Positions 35,816 through 44,233 of a DNA stretch of 64,000 bases are shown here, piece by piece (positions within the stretch are counted from its first letter, which is position 1; the number at the start of each line of letters is the position of its first letter). A program made the position numbers and the translations under genes. The stretch is from a virus: the IMG/VR virus record IMGVR_UViG_3300042565_001021, positions 1 through 64,000 of that record; one strand, 5' to 3'. The notes below the pieces were generated by a model that saw nothing but the letters and a program-made list of their open reading frames with translations, was not told the DNA's origin and did not search any database.

Positions 35816-36105
35816 TACTTAAATACTTTCTTCTGCTCAGTTACCCAATTTTGCCAACTAAAAATAGTTTCACGGTAGACGTTACATTGCGTATAGTTGT
35901 CAGTGATTACCTTAGAGACTGTAGTAAATGGTATCCCGCTATCTGTCTTATCTGTTAAACTAATTTCTGTGGGCCACTGCCCAACTGTTTTCAGTTCAAC
36001 CGGCTTTTCCATTAACTTAGCTGGCGGCTCAGGAAACTTCATTGGTTCTACGCTTGCGCAAGATACTGTTAAGAACGGTATTGCTAAGATTAGAAATAAT
36101 TTCAT
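35815..36105 (-). CDS. outer-membrane spanin lipoprotein (Rz1-like)
   Basis: 96 residues. The signal peptide MKLFLILAIPFLTVSC ends in a lipobox (TVSC, Cys16), followed by a Pro-rich stretch (KFPEPPAKLMEKP). Outer spanins are lipoproteins that pair with an inner-membrane spanin to fuse the membranes at lysis. Its ATG overlaps the stop of the inner spanin gene by 4 bases (ATGA), the usual arrangement of separate, overlapping spanin genes. Confidence 0.8.
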   Translation of the reverse strand: MKLFLILAIPFLTVSCASVEPMKFPEPPAKLMEKPVELKTVGQWPTEISLTDKTDSGIPFTTVSKVITDNYTQCNVYRETIFSWQNWVTEQKKVFK

Positions 36106-36461
36106 GGCTTTTCTCCTACTGGAACACCTTTAACTGCGCGGTCGTGTATAACAACAAAGTTTTTAGGAATAACACATCCATCGTTGCTGAGATACCGATC
36201 AACGTATTCTGTAATTGTGTCGCCCTTTTGTGTTACTGTTTTAACGCGGTCGATGTATTTGACTACTTCTTTAATCGTAACCTCTTTTGACGCAGCTTCA
36301 AGCTTTACGATTAGGGCTGCTGTTTCTGCCTTTTCTAAATCCCACTTAGCTTGAACGTCGTGGCGACCTTTAAAGTAAGCAGAGCCGAGAATGCCGGCAA
36401 TGATGGCAACTATTATAATTTGCTTCCAAGGGAGCGAAGCTAGCATTGTGACAGGTATCAT
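36102..36461 (-). CDS. inner-membrane spanin (Rz-like)
   Basis: 119 residues. One N-terminal membrane anchor (IIIVAIIAGILGSAYF, about 14-29) is followed by a long charged periplasmic helix (VQAKWDLEKAETAALIVKLE) as in Rz proteins. It lies between the endolysin and the outer spanin gene, 2 bases after the endolysin stop. Confidence 0.8.
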   Translation of the reverse strand: MIPVTMLASLPWKQIIIVAIIAGILGSAYFKGRHDVQAKWDLEKAETAALIVKLEAASKEVTIKEVVKYIDRVKTVTQKGDTITEYVDRYLSNDGCVIPKNFVVIHDRAVKGVPVGEKP

Positions 36462-36463
36462 GA

Positions 36464-37093
36464 TTATCCTTTCAGTATGTCGATTGCTCGTTCATACCGT
36501 GCTATTCTGGAGCTCAATCCATGAGTTCCACCGTTAATACGCTTTGTAATAAGCGTTATGTTTTGCGCGCCAGCTATTTCATTTAGGTTGTTGGTTGTCC
36601 AGAACCAACAAGCTGACTCAACCGCGCCTTCTGGAGTAAGTAGATAGTCAGGATCTTCTAAAAGACGTAGATCATCGAACTTAGCATTGCTAAATGCAAC
36701 GTAGTTGTTCTTACCTGTGATTTGAATAATGCCGCGTCCGCGATACTTCCATCCGTCACCGCTTGCTTCGTTGCCGTTGCCCATCCTGTCAGCGTACACC
36801 TTGTTAGCAATCTTCTCAGGTTTGCGATGATAACCTTGTGCTGTTTCTTCTGTGAAACGTTTCGGCCAAGTTTTAACCAGACCAGCGGCACTATAGTTTA
36901 GGTTTTCGGTTAGACGAGTAAAGTCTGCTGACTCATGTCCCATTTGCGCTAAGAACGCAGAAACCCTTGGTAAGGTATTAATTTGGTAATTCAGAAGTAT
37001 TACATTAAGAGCGACGAACCAGGCTTCGGGAGTCTTGTTAGTTGGAATTGTCTTAGCAAGCTTCTCTATAGTAAAGTCGAAGTCGAAGCTCAT
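36464..37093 (-). CDS. GH19 chitinase-like endolysin
   Basis: 209 residues with the glycoside hydrolase 19 pattern: FLAQMGHESADFTRLTENLN containing catalytic Glu after GH, and KYRGRGIIQITGKNNY, the substrate-cleft motif. Phage GH19 enzymes cut peptidoglycan. There is no signal peptide, so export would need the holin encoded two genes downstream. It heads the lysis cassette. Confidence 0.93.
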   Translation of the reverse strand: MSFDFDFTIEKLAKTIPTNKTPEAWFVALNVILLNYQINTLPRVSAFLAQMGHESADFTRLTENLNYSAAGLVKTWPKRFTEETAQGYHRKPEKIANKVYADRMGNGNEASGDGWKYRGRGIIQITGKNNYVAFSNAKFDDLRLLEDPDYLLTPEGAVESACWFWTTNNLNEIAGAQNITLITKRINGGTHGLSSRIARYERAIDILKG

Positions 37094-37095
37094 TT

Positions 37096-37671
37096 TTACC
37101 GGATCCCTGCTGCTACCTGTATATCAATCAAGTCGCGGCTTGTTTTAGCCGCCGGCTTAACTTTAACTCCAGATATTGCTCTTAGGTGGTTTAGCTCGAT
37201 GCTTTCTTCTAAGCTCTCGCCTGTTTTTATTTCGTACTCAGCCGACGAATTGATAATCTTCTTAAACAAGTTCTCTTCGGTAACTGGAAGACGATCAGCA
37301 CCCTTATAGTAAGTAAATGACCAGTCTTCTAACTCTTGCTCAGTGAGATTCATCATATCAACTAGCATCGTGTAAATGTTTTTAGCTGCGTTTGTTTTAC
37401 GCTGAAGTTCAATGAAGACCATGTAATTACCGTCAGATGTTTCACCGCTACTTACGTCTGCGTCTAGCACCCAGTCATAGCTCTTTTCAATAAAGTTAAC
37501 TAGATCGTCGGCTGGCTCTTTACCTAGCACAGTAAAGCCTACAACAACAATGTCTTTATCCTCGCCCATTTTACTGCGGAACTCGTCAATGGACATGATT
37601 GGATTCACTACCCTTGCTAGGTCTCCGTATTCAACTCCCTCTGAGACTAACTTAGAACTGTTGCTGCGCAT
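37096..37671 (-). CDS. conserved T4-like phage protein
   Basis: 191 residues, alpha/beta, unrecognised function. I chose ATG 37671 (MRSNSSKLVSEGVEYGDLAR); the frame stays open to 37854 but that part lies over the preceding gene and has no protein-like sequence. It overlaps the upstream gene by 20 bases. Similar unnamed proteins occur next to structural genes in T4-like cyanophages. Confidence 0.7.
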   Translation of the reverse strand: MRSNSSKLVSEGVEYGDLARVVNPIMSIDEFRSKMGEDKDIVVVGFTVLGKEPADDLVNFIEKSYDWVLDADVSSGETSDGNYMVFIELQRKTNAAKNIYTMLVDMMNLTEQELEDWSFTYYKGADRLPVTEENLFKKIINSSAEYEIKTGESLEESIELNHLRAISGVKVKPAAKTSRDLIDIQVAAGIR

Positions 37672-38248
37672 TTGGTGGCCCTCCCATCTGTTGTTGTGCT
37701 GGATCCATTGGTGCTCCACCCATATTACCTGCCATTGGGTCCATTCCCTGATCTTGCGTTTCGCTCTGATCGGCTTCCTCTTCGTAAGCCTCCTCGACAT
37801 CATCGATATCAAGCTTCTCATTTTCAACTTCAATGGATCCTTGATGGATCTCATTGATAAGCTTCTTGGGCATAGTAATAGTCACTAGCCAAATTGGCAC
37901 TGTTTTAGTTTTGGCCATCTTAGTGCCTGGGCGGAAGTCGTCTTCGGACTTTGGCTTTACTGGATACTCGAGCTCGTCTTTCTTGTATAGCACTTCGCAG
38001 TTGTAGTTTAGCAACTGCTCTCCGCCCCTTGGGTCAGGCATTTTAGAATGAGGCCACATAAAAGTACAAGTCACGAAGTATTTCTCGTACTCTGGGCCAG
38101 CGACTAGTTCACCTAGTTTCCAGTTACGGAAAGCGTACACATCTAGCTCGTCGATCACGCGTTCAAAGTTCAATAGAGTATCCAAAGCTGAATCGCTTAG
38201 GTAAATCTCTTTTACGTTTTCAAGGGCACTTTTAATACTCTGTGGCAT
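37652..38248 (-). CDS. conserved phage protein with acidic, Met/Gln-rich tail
   Basis: 198 residues. The N-terminal domain is alpha/beta (MPQSIKSALENVKEIYLSDS); from about residue 150 the chain is acidic and then rich in Met, Pro, Gly and Gln (QDQGMDPMAGNMGGAPMD), probably disordered. Likely virion-associated by analogy with T4-like cyanophages; function unknown. A late-type box lies at 38275-38282. Confidence 0.65.
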   Translation of the reverse strand: MPQSIKSALENVKEIYLSDSALDTLLNFERVIDELDVYAFRNWKLGELVAGPEYEKYFVTCTFMWPHSKMPDPRGGEQLLNYNCEVLYKKDELEYPVKPKSEDDFRPGTKMAKTKTVPIWLVTITMPKKLINEIHQGSIEVENEKLDIDDVEEAYEEEADQSETQDQGMDPMAGNMGGAPMDPAQQQMGGPPNAQQQF

Positions 38249-38273
38249 AATAGTTAATCTATCCAGTTATCTA

Positions 38274-39317
38274 TTATTTAGCCTTTTTAGCGATGTTTTC
38301 TTTGTAGAAAGCCTCTTGATTAAAGACAGTCGAGTTCCACACTACCAGGTTCTTTAACGCTTTTTTAGTAGTTAAGTCCTCTAGCTTACGCAATGCTATG
38401 CTTACGTCGTTTCCAATGAGCCACAGGTATTTCCCAGTTTCCTTCTCGATCGCAGCAACAGATTCGGGATCAGTTAGCATTTTAGTCAGGGCTTGTCGTA
38501 ATGCCTTTGTGTTAGGGTTGTTCTTGCTTACCCAAAGACTCTTTTGGAGTACGTCTCGGTAATGCTTAACAAGAAGATACATCTCATAAAACTCGCCGGA
38601 CGGATAAACTCCCCACTTTGCTTTGAACACTTCTTCGAACACTGGATAGCTATCAGCAACGACTTTACCTGTCTTTAAATTCAGCACACCAGCAGAGTAC
38701 CATAGCACAAACTCTGGCTTCATGTAATGCTTCATGTACGTCGCCGGTGTTTCGCGAGTTACGTTTAGCTCGCCGCGCAGGTAAGCTAATCCTCTTTCGT
38801 TGCCTTTCATACCTTTAACATACTTGACTTTTTCGTTGTAGCATTTCTTGTACTCTTCTATTCTTGCTTTAGGTCCGCACGCCATCATTGTAATGGATAG
38901 CATGTCAGGATTCGTACCAGACGAATAAGCAAACTTTACCCCGTCGAACGGATTTGAGTCCTTACGGTGCCCGACGACGATAGTCAGATTCTGTAGGCCA
39001 ATGGGATCGTAATCTCTGTATTCGTAATCAACCTGGTGGATAAGGTAAGATTCGCCGTTTCCGCCGTGCCCTAGCATAATTGTCTTTGAGTCTTTTTGTA
39101 GTTCATTGTGAAACTTGTTAAACCCTGGGATATCGTTTGCTCCGGGGATGTGCACTAGTACTATCTTCTCGCCTAGTGCTTTCTCTAGTTCCTTTGCTAT
39201 AATGCTTCCCCATACACTTGTTCCTTGTCCTGGACTTTGCGGGATGATTAGCTTATAATCTGCTACTGCGAACGCGCTTAGTAATGCCAGTGCTAGTGCT
39301 AAAATATACTTTTTCAT
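38274..39317 (-). CDS. tctC: TctC/Bug-family periplasmic solute-binding protein
   Basis: 347 residues. Signal peptide MKKYILALALALLSAFAVAD (cleavage near residue 19). The mature part begins YKLIIPQSPGQGTSVWGSII followed by LGEKIVLVHIPGANDIPGFN, close to the TctC opening (VPxxPGGxxD... VVxNxPGAGG). It would bind a carboxylate in the periplasm for the TctA channel encoded two genes upstream. AGGAG precedes the ATG. Bug/TctC proteins are very numerous in Betaproteobacteria, so a host origin is likely. Confidence 0.8.
   Translation of the reverse strand: MKKYILALALALLSAFAVADYKLIIPQSPGQGTSVWGSIIAKELEKALGEKIVLVHIPGANDIPGFNKFHNELQKDSKTIMLGHGGNGESYLIHQVDYEYRDYDPIGLQNLTIVVGHRKDSNPFDGVKFAYSSGTNPDMLSITMMACGPKARIEEYKKCYNEKVKYVKGMKGNERGLAYLRGELNVTRETPATYMKHYMKPEFVLWYSAGVLNLKTGKVVADSYPVFEEVFKAKWGVYPSGEFYEMYLLVKHYRDVLQKSLWVSKNNPNTKALRQALTKMLTDPESVAAIEKETGKYLWLIGNDVSIALRKLEDLTTKKALKNLVVWNSTVFNQEAFYKENIAKKAK
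38275..38282 (-). promoter_or_regulatory. late-type promoter box for 37652-38248
   Basis: GCTAAATA on the minus strand, 26 bases before the ATG, overlapping the end of the tctC-like gene. Confidence 0.45.
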
Positions 39318-39328
39318 TTCCTCTCCTT

Positions 39329-40213
39329 TTAATTATACGTTGCTAGTACTCTTTCAGCCTTTGTTGTAATTGTGTTTTTTGCTGCCAATGGGTCATGCTG
39401 CACGTCCACTAGCTGTGCAGCATGCCAGGCCTCTAAGTTTCTAGTTGCATACTCGGTCTGTTCAACTGATAGCGGTCCTATTGCTGCTTCTAAAGTTTCT
39501 AAGAAGCGATCAGTGATTCCAAAACGCAAAGCTGAGTACGGTAGCTCTATAGCGTCTGAGATGTACGTGCTTGCCTTTGCTTCAAAGTATTCAGTTGTGT
39601 GCCACGAATAGTTCAGCATGGAATACAACATTAAAGTTTTTACATCAGCGTTGTCTGTATCTTGTAAGAATGTCAATAACTCAGTAGCTTTTGCAGGCGG
39701 CACAAGAGTAACTAAATGGTCTGCACACATTTGCCTTCGGCTTAATATTATGTTCTGATCGTAGGCCACTCTGTTTGTACAATTTGTAAGCACGTACTTA
39801 GAGAATCCATTTATCTTACATACAATCGAATCGACCGGAGTACAAGTAATGTCAATGATCTTAGCTGTCGGAAATATTTCGCGGTATACTGGGATATTAT
39901 GGTAATCGTGTGAAATTTCTACCACCGGAGTCAGGTCCCTTGCACGGGGATCTACTGATTTTGTAGTCTCTTCCAACATACATGCCCTTAGGTCTGCTGC
40001 CGTTGGGCTCGCATACTTTTGCCCCAATGGGGCACTTATCCAGAGCCCCGTATGAATCAATATTCCTTGAGAATTAGCTTCTCCATGCAAATCTAAGGGT
40101 ACATCAGCATAGTTTGCATCGAGTAACTTTTGTAACAGACTCCCTACAAATCTTCCGCCGGCTCCATGACGATACATAACAATGTAATACTGCCTATCAA
40201 AAACACTAGACAT
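39329..40213 (-). CDS. P-loop/sulfotransferase-like protein
   Basis: 294 residues. The N-terminus YYIVMYRHGAGGRFVGSLLQ places a Gly-rich turn after a beta strand as in sulfotransferase-like P-loop proteins, but the GKS/T signature is missing, so the call is tentative. It overlaps the tctA stop by 8 bases, hence co-translated within the transporter operon. Confidence 0.5.
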   Translation of the reverse strand: MSSVFDRQYYIVMYRHGAGGRFVGSLLQKLLDANYADVPLDLHGEANSQGILIHTGLWISAPLGQKYASPTAADLRACMLEETTKSVDPRARDLTPVVEISHDYHNIPVYREIFPTAKIIDITCTPVDSIVCKINGFSKYVLTNCTNRVAYDQNIILSRRQMCADHLVTLVPPAKATELLTFLQDTDNADVKTLMLYSMLNYSWHTTEYFEAKASTYISDAIELPYSALRFGITDRFLETLEAAIGPLSVEQTEYATRNLEAWHAAQLVDVQHDPLAAKNTITTKAERVLATYN

Positions 40214-41654
40214 ACTTTACTTCTCCCTGGTGATAAAATAGCCCGTACACTAGTGCACAGACAGTTACTAATATAGTTATCCCGCTTATGGGCCTGGTTA
40301 GAATATCAGTTAGTCCATACAGAGAGGAGTATTGAATGAAGCTGTTCTCTATCCTGTGTGCCAGAACAAACCCAATGATAAACGCTGCCCTGCTTAGTTT
40401 TAGATATCGCATCCCTATGCCAGCTGCGCAACAGATAGCAAACATAACGTAGTCTTCCCAGTATCCAGTGTATTGAACGCACGACCAGAGTATCAGAGCA
40501 AACAAGATCCAAAAGTAATACTTAAACGGAATCAGCGTGATCAGCGTAGCCCAGCGGATAAAGAACATAGCAATAACAAATGTCAGACCTAATGCCCACA
40601 AGTAGGAGCCAAACAGCACATCAAAGAACTTTGTGTCGTTTAGCAATGATGGCGTCCCTAACTCTAAGCCTACCATTACAAACAAGCTCATAATGATTGC
40701 CTCGAACGGCGCAGCAGGGATTCCAAATAAGACCGTAGGAACATACGCTGTTGCCTTCTGTGCGTTGTTAGCACCTTCGCAGCCTATTACACCTTTAACA
40801 TTACCTGTGCCGAACGGTATCTTTTCGTGTTTGTTAAATGCCACGGTCTGTCCATACGACAGCCAATCAACTATGTTGCCGCCCACTCCGGGAAGCATTC
40901 CGAATACCCCACCAACTGCTCCACCGCGTAACCCGTCCCATCTGTGTATCCAGCTGTCTATAAACCCTTGCCGGATCTGTCCCCAAATGTGCCTTGACTT
41001 TATCTTCAGGAATTCTATCTTTACACGGTACGACTCTAACAGCTCCGGAATGGCTAAGATTCCGGCTAGAACTGGCATGATTTGAACGCCGTCTCGGAGG
41101 TAATACCAGCCAAAAGTAAACCGTTCTGCTCCACTTTCGTTCTGCCCTATTAACCCGACTAATATGCCAATCCCTAGCGCAATAATACCTCTGAACCAAT
41201 ATTCGCTGTTAACAAACACGACACACACCATTGCCAGAATAAGCAGGGCTAAGATCTCTGGGATTGCTATGTGTAACACAGCTTGTCCGTAGAATGGAAG
41301 GAACGCAAAGACTAACACTCCCCATAGCAGCCCGTTAACAGTAGAGGTAGTTATTGCTGCGCTCAGCGCTCTTGCGCCTTCTCCGCGTTTAGCCATTGGA
41401 AACCCGTCTACCATAGTAGCGGCTGATCCGGAGGCCCCGGGTATGTTCATCATTATGCTTGAGAACGAGTCTCCAATTGTGACAGACACAACAATTGCCG
41501 TCGTGAATATAACAAGTAGGTAAGGGTCTGCTCTGAATACATCAATGAAGCTGTAAATCGTAAGCAGAGCTGTAGCAGCACCAGCGACAGGTATGATACC
41601 AAAAAGGAAGCCGTACAGCGTTCCACCTAGTAAGGCAAGTAAGTATTCTATCAT
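40206..41654 (-). CDS. tctA: TctA-family tricarboxylate transporter, large subunit
   Basis: 482 residues, about 10-12 membrane segments. Both TctA half-signatures are present: NIPGASGSAATMVDGFPMAK with RGEGARAL, and GMLPGVGGNIVDW followed by FGTGNVKGVIGCEGANNAQK and VPTVLFGIP. In bacteria TctA with TctB and periplasmic TctC takes up citrate or related carboxylates using an ion gradient. TctB (small, 4 membrane segments) is not encoded next to it. Overlaps of 4 and 8 bases with its neighbours show a tight operon. Confidence 0.9.
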   Translation of the reverse strand: MIEYLLALLGGTLYGFLFGIIPVAGAATALLTIYSFIDVFRADPYLLVIFTTAIVVSVTIGDSFSSIMMNIPGASGSAATMVDGFPMAKRGEGARALSAAITTSTVNGLLWGVLVFAFLPFYGQAVLHIAIPEILALLILAMVCVVFVNSEYWFRGIIALGIGILVGLIGQNESGAERFTFGWYYLRDGVQIMPVLAGILAIPELLESYRVKIEFLKIKSRHIWGQIRQGFIDSWIHRWDGLRGGAVGGVFGMLPGVGGNIVDWLSYGQTVAFNKHEKIPFGTGNVKGVIGCEGANNAQKATAYVPTVLFGIPAAPFEAIIMSLFVMVGLELGTPSLLNDTKFFDVLFGSYLWALGLTFVIAMFFIRWATLITLIPFKYYFWILFALILWSCVQYTGYWEDYVMFAICCAAGIGMRYLKLSRAAFIIGFVLAHRIENSFIQYSSLYGLTDILTRPISGITILVTVCALVYGLFYHQGEVKYV

Positions 41655-42253
41655 TTAATGAGGGTGATTAGGATATCGGGCTTCTGTAACGAAACTTCAA
41701 CCTTGGCTCCAATTTCTTTCTCTATCCACTCTGAACTATAGTGCGACCAAGTTGCGTTACGCTTATGCGCAAATTCTAGTATCTTTTGATTTTGTTTAGT
41801 AATCTCGCATAACATACCGGCGCTATCCTTGTAAGCAGAATAGTTAGGGTAGGTTATATTAAACCCGCCGGCTTCGTGCCACCAGGCATAGCTAGCCATG
41901 TCATGACGATATACAAGTATAATCCAATCGTCCGGAAAAATTTTTTCAATGACATCAAATCGGTATGGCCAGTCGTGACTCTTAAGCAATTTAGTGCCGC
42001 CCTTAGTTGCCCAAGGAAGATCGAGATACTGATGTAGGAAGGTAACATTAAACTTCTCTAATGCAGAGTCATATTCCATTCCTCGACCAAAGTACACACC
42101 TTTGTGCCCTTTAAAAGATTTAATGTCGTAGTTGCGACCTTCTATTCTATCGCTTGTGTTAAATCCTAGGATCTGTTCTATGTCTTGTGCTATTGCTGAC
42201 CAATGTGAACCGGGCACACCAGTAAAGAAGATTTTGTCAGGTAATGTAATCAT
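41651..42253 (-). CDS. P-loop/sulfotransferase-like protein
   Basis: 200 residues. IFFTGVPGSHWSAIAQDIEQ has the position and spacing of a nucleotide- or PAPS-binding loop, and KLLKSHDWPYRFDVIEKIFP with IILVYRHDMASYAWWHEAGG follows the layout of sulfotransferase-like proteins (R-D/H after a strand). Similar unnamed proteins with FTGVPGS exist in cyanophages. First gene of the tctA/tctC operon. A late box CTAAATAC lies only 3 bases before its ATG. Confidence 0.55.
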   Translation of the reverse strand: MITLPDKIFFTGVPGSHWSAIAQDIEQILGFNTSDRIEGRNYDIKSFKGHKGVYFGRGMEYDSALEKFNVTFLHQYLDLPWATKGGTKLLKSHDWPYRFDVIEKIFPDDWIILVYRHDMASYAWWHEAGGFNITYPNYSAYKDSAGMLCEITKQNQKILEFAHKRNATWSHYSSEWIEKEIGAKVEVSLQKPDILITLIK

Positions 42254-42256
42254 ACA

Positions 42257-42264
42257 GTATTTAG
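42257..42264 (-). promoter_or_regulatory. late box 3 bases before the ATG of 41651-42253
   Basis: CTAAATAC, then TGT, then ATG. No room for a ribosome binding site. It faces the plus-strand box at 42271-42278, giving a divergent promoter pair. Confidence 0.5.
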
Positions 42265-42270
42265 TGTTCA

Positions 42271-42278
42271 GATAAATA
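42271..42278 (+). promoter_or_regulatory. late box next to the ATG of 42283-42804
   Basis: GATAAATA, then CACT, then ATG at 42283; no ribosome binding site. Expected transcription start falls at the ATG. Confidence 0.5.
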
Positions 42279-42282
42279 CACT

Positions 42283-42804
42283 ATGAAAAACCAACTATTC
42301 CTCAATGAGTACTTCGCAACTGAATGGAAACCAGATATAGAAAAATACAAATACTCGGGGTTATCGTTAATTGACCAGATACAGCCAGACGAGTGGGTTC
42401 TTGATGTAGGATGTGGCTATAATCCTTTTAAAGGAAAGATTAAGAACCTTGTCGGCATTGATCCGGCAAATCAAAACGCCGACGTAATAACAACCATTGA
42501 AGGTTACAAGACTGACAAAAGATTCGACGTAGCTTTCTGTTTAGGTAGCATTAACTTTGGCGACTCTGGCGAGATCTATCAACAAATAAAGAAGGTTACT
42601 TCTTTATTAACCTCTAAGGGTCGAATCTACTGGCGGTGTAACCCAGGACGGCAAGATCACGGAACAGAAGGGTGTACGAAAATACAATTCTTCAATTGGA
42701 CCACGACGTGGCACTATTACTTTGCTGCTGCGTCAGGGTTTACTGTTGTCGAGGTAAAAGAGGACTCAGGTAATCGTTTATACGCTGAGTGGATTTTAAA
42801 ATAA
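42283..42804 (+). CDS. class I SAM-dependent methyltransferase-like protein
   Basis: 173 residues. Motif I VLDVGCGYNPFKG, motif II-like VGIDPANQN and FDVAFCLGSINFGD followed by LLTSKGRIYWRCNPG match the Rossmann methyltransferase fold. The substrate is unknown; the size and lack of a DNA-target motif (no DPPY) suggest a small molecule, sugar or protein. First gene of the only plus-strand block of non-endonuclease genes. Leaderless by appearance. Confidence 0.75.
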   Translation: MKNQLFLNEYFATEWKPDIEKYKYSGLSLIDQIQPDEWVLDVGCGYNPFKGKIKNLVGIDPANQNADVITTIEGYKTDKRFDVAFCLGSINFGDSGEIYQQIKKVTSLLTSKGRIYWRCNPGRQDHGTEGCTKIQFFNWTTTWHYYFAAASGFTVVEVKEDSGNRLYAEWILK

Positions 42805-42887
42805 CTCGCCAAGTCTTTTATTTAGTGTTCGATCCAAATTTATAGTATGTGTGGTTTGCTTTTGTGTAATTGGCCTTAAATATTTTT

Positions 42888-42904
42888 GTAGGTGCAATGC
42901 CTAC
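42888..42904 (+). promoter_or_regulatory. small leader hairpin before phoH
   Basis: GTAGG, loop TGCAATG, CCTAC, lying between a late-type TTAAATAT and the AAGGAG of the phoH-like gene. Possibly a 5' stabilising element. Confidence 0.35.
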
Positions 42905-42925
42905 TAACTTTAAGGAGTAACTACA

Positions 42926-43711
42926 TTGTCTAAGCGTAAAAGTAACACACGCCGTTCATACTATGACATCGAAGAAACCAACAAGCAACCATTTTACAAA
43001 GGAGTAAAAGCAAACGCAGCAGGCAGCAATGTATTACCGTTTAACACATACGCAACACACCACAAGACTACGGTAACACTATTACCGAAAAGCGATAAGC
43101 AGGCAGAGTATATCAAACTCTTGCTAAACAAATCAAAGACAATCATCTTTGCTACTGGCCCAGCAGGCACAGGCAAAACCATGCTGGCTGTTACCGCAGC
43201 CATTAAAGCATTTAAACATGGCGAGTGCGACAAAATCGTTATTACACGCCCAGCAGTTGAAGTAGATGAAGAGAAACATGGCTTCCTACCAGGAACCTTA
43301 AACGAAAAGATGGCACCGTGGGTCAGACCAATTATTGATGTAATGAAGGATTACTTTACACCTAAAGATATCCAGCTAATGATCGAGGATGAAACCATTG
43401 AAGTTTCACCACTGGCATTTATGCGTGGTCGAACTTTTAAGAACAGTTGGATCATTGCGGACGAGATGCAAAACGCTACCCCAGGGCAGCTAAAGATGCT
43501 ACTAACCAGGATAGGAGAAGATAGTAGAATCATAGTAACGGGAGATACGCAGCAAACAGACAGGAAAGGGGCATCTAACGGTTTAGTAGATTTCCAGAAG
43601 AGGACTAGCGGGGCTACTTTATCGTTTATTAGCGGGGTCGAATTTTCAGGAGAAGATATACAAAGGCACCCAGCAGTAGAGGAAATCCTTAGAATATACG
43701 GAGATCTGTAG
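42926..43711 (+). CDS. phoH: PhoH-like ATPase
   Basis: 261 residues. Walker A ATGPAGTGKTMLA (about residue 76), KIVITRPAVEVDEEKHGFLP, Walker B IIADEMQNATPGQLKMLLTR and VTGDTQQTDRKG are diagnostic for PhoH. PhoH genes are frequent in marine and freshwater T4-like phages; the role is debated (phosphate stress, RNA-linked ATPase). The start codon is TTG, with AAGGAG 9 bases upstream and no ATG alternative near. Confidence 0.95.
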   Translation: MSKRKSNTRRSYYDIEETNKQPFYKGVKANAAGSNVLPFNTYATHHKTTVTLLPKSDKQAEYIKLLLNKSKTIIFATGPAGTGKTMLAVTAAIKAFKHGECDKIVITRPAVEVDEEKHGFLPGTLNEKMAPWVRPIIDVMKDYFTPKDIQLMIEDETIEVSPLAFMRGRTFKNSWIIADEMQNATPGQLKMLLTRIGEDSRIIVTGDTQQTDRKGASNGLVDFQKRTSGATLSFISGVEFSGEDIQRHPAVEEILRIYGDL

Positions 43712-43736
43712 TCATACTTTAAAAGTTAAGGTTGGG

Positions 43737-43744
43737 CTAAATAC
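43737..43744 (+). promoter_or_regulatory. late box 3 bases before the ATG of 43748-44233
   Basis: CTAAATAC, then GGT, then ATG, the same spacing as at 42257-42264 on the other strand. Confidence 0.5.
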
Positions 43745-43747
43745 GGT

Positions 43748-44233
43748 ATGGATGTTTTTGGCCCAACTCACTTCTTCACTACATTAGCTCTAATGTATAA
43801 AAACCTGCGATTTATTTTGACCAGGGGTAATACTATTGTCGCTAGATTCTTGCTCTACTTGAGCGCGATTATTTGGTCAGTGGATACCTTGTTTCTCCCG
43901 TCAAGGCATTGGATGATGTTACATGAGTTAATTCGTATCTCACCTAATTTATTAAATGATATAGTGGTTTGGTTCTTACCTCTAGCAGCACTAATTTACG
44001 GAGTTTCTTCGATGATTGTATTGTTAGCAAAAGTTAAGATTCCTTACTTAACAGTAGCTAGCTCATTGACCGGCGCACTAATATGGACCATTGGATTGTC
44101 CTTAGACATTGCAGTTACTTCAGTATTATCCGGGTTCCCGAACAACTTTACAGAAATAGAAGCCACAACAATTACAGCAACACTTCTAGCTTGGTGGTTA
44201 TTAGCTAGGGACTTACTTAAGGTATCGAGATGA
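43748..44233 (+). CDS. four-helix integral membrane protein
   Basis: 161 residues with four hydrophobic segments at about 31-50, 70-95, 100-120 and 130-155 (FLLYLSAIIWSVDTLFL, IVVWFLPLAALIYGVSSMIV). No family recognised. It is followed with 4-base overlap by two further membrane-anchored genes, so the three likely work together. Size and topology resemble TctB, but no TctB signature is visible. Confidence 0.65.
   Translation: MDVFGPTHFFTTLALMYKNLRFILTRGNTIVARFLLYLSAIIWSVDTLFLPSRHWMMLHELIRISPNLLNDIVVWFLPLAALIYGVSSMIVLLAKVKIPYLTVASSLTGALIWTIGLSLDIAVTSVLSGFPNNFTEIEATTITATLLAWWLLARDLLKVSR

Noticed and set aside
37672-37854. N-terminal extension of the 37096-37671 gene
   Set aside because: The extension overlaps the acidic tail of the preceding gene and is very basic and not protein-like; ATG 37671 gives the usual short overlap.
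43748-44233. Missing TctB subunit encoded on the plus strand
   Set aside because: Size (161 residues) and four membrane segments fit TctB, but no TctB-like sequence pattern is visible, and it is coupled to two other membrane genes on the opposite strand rather than to tctA.
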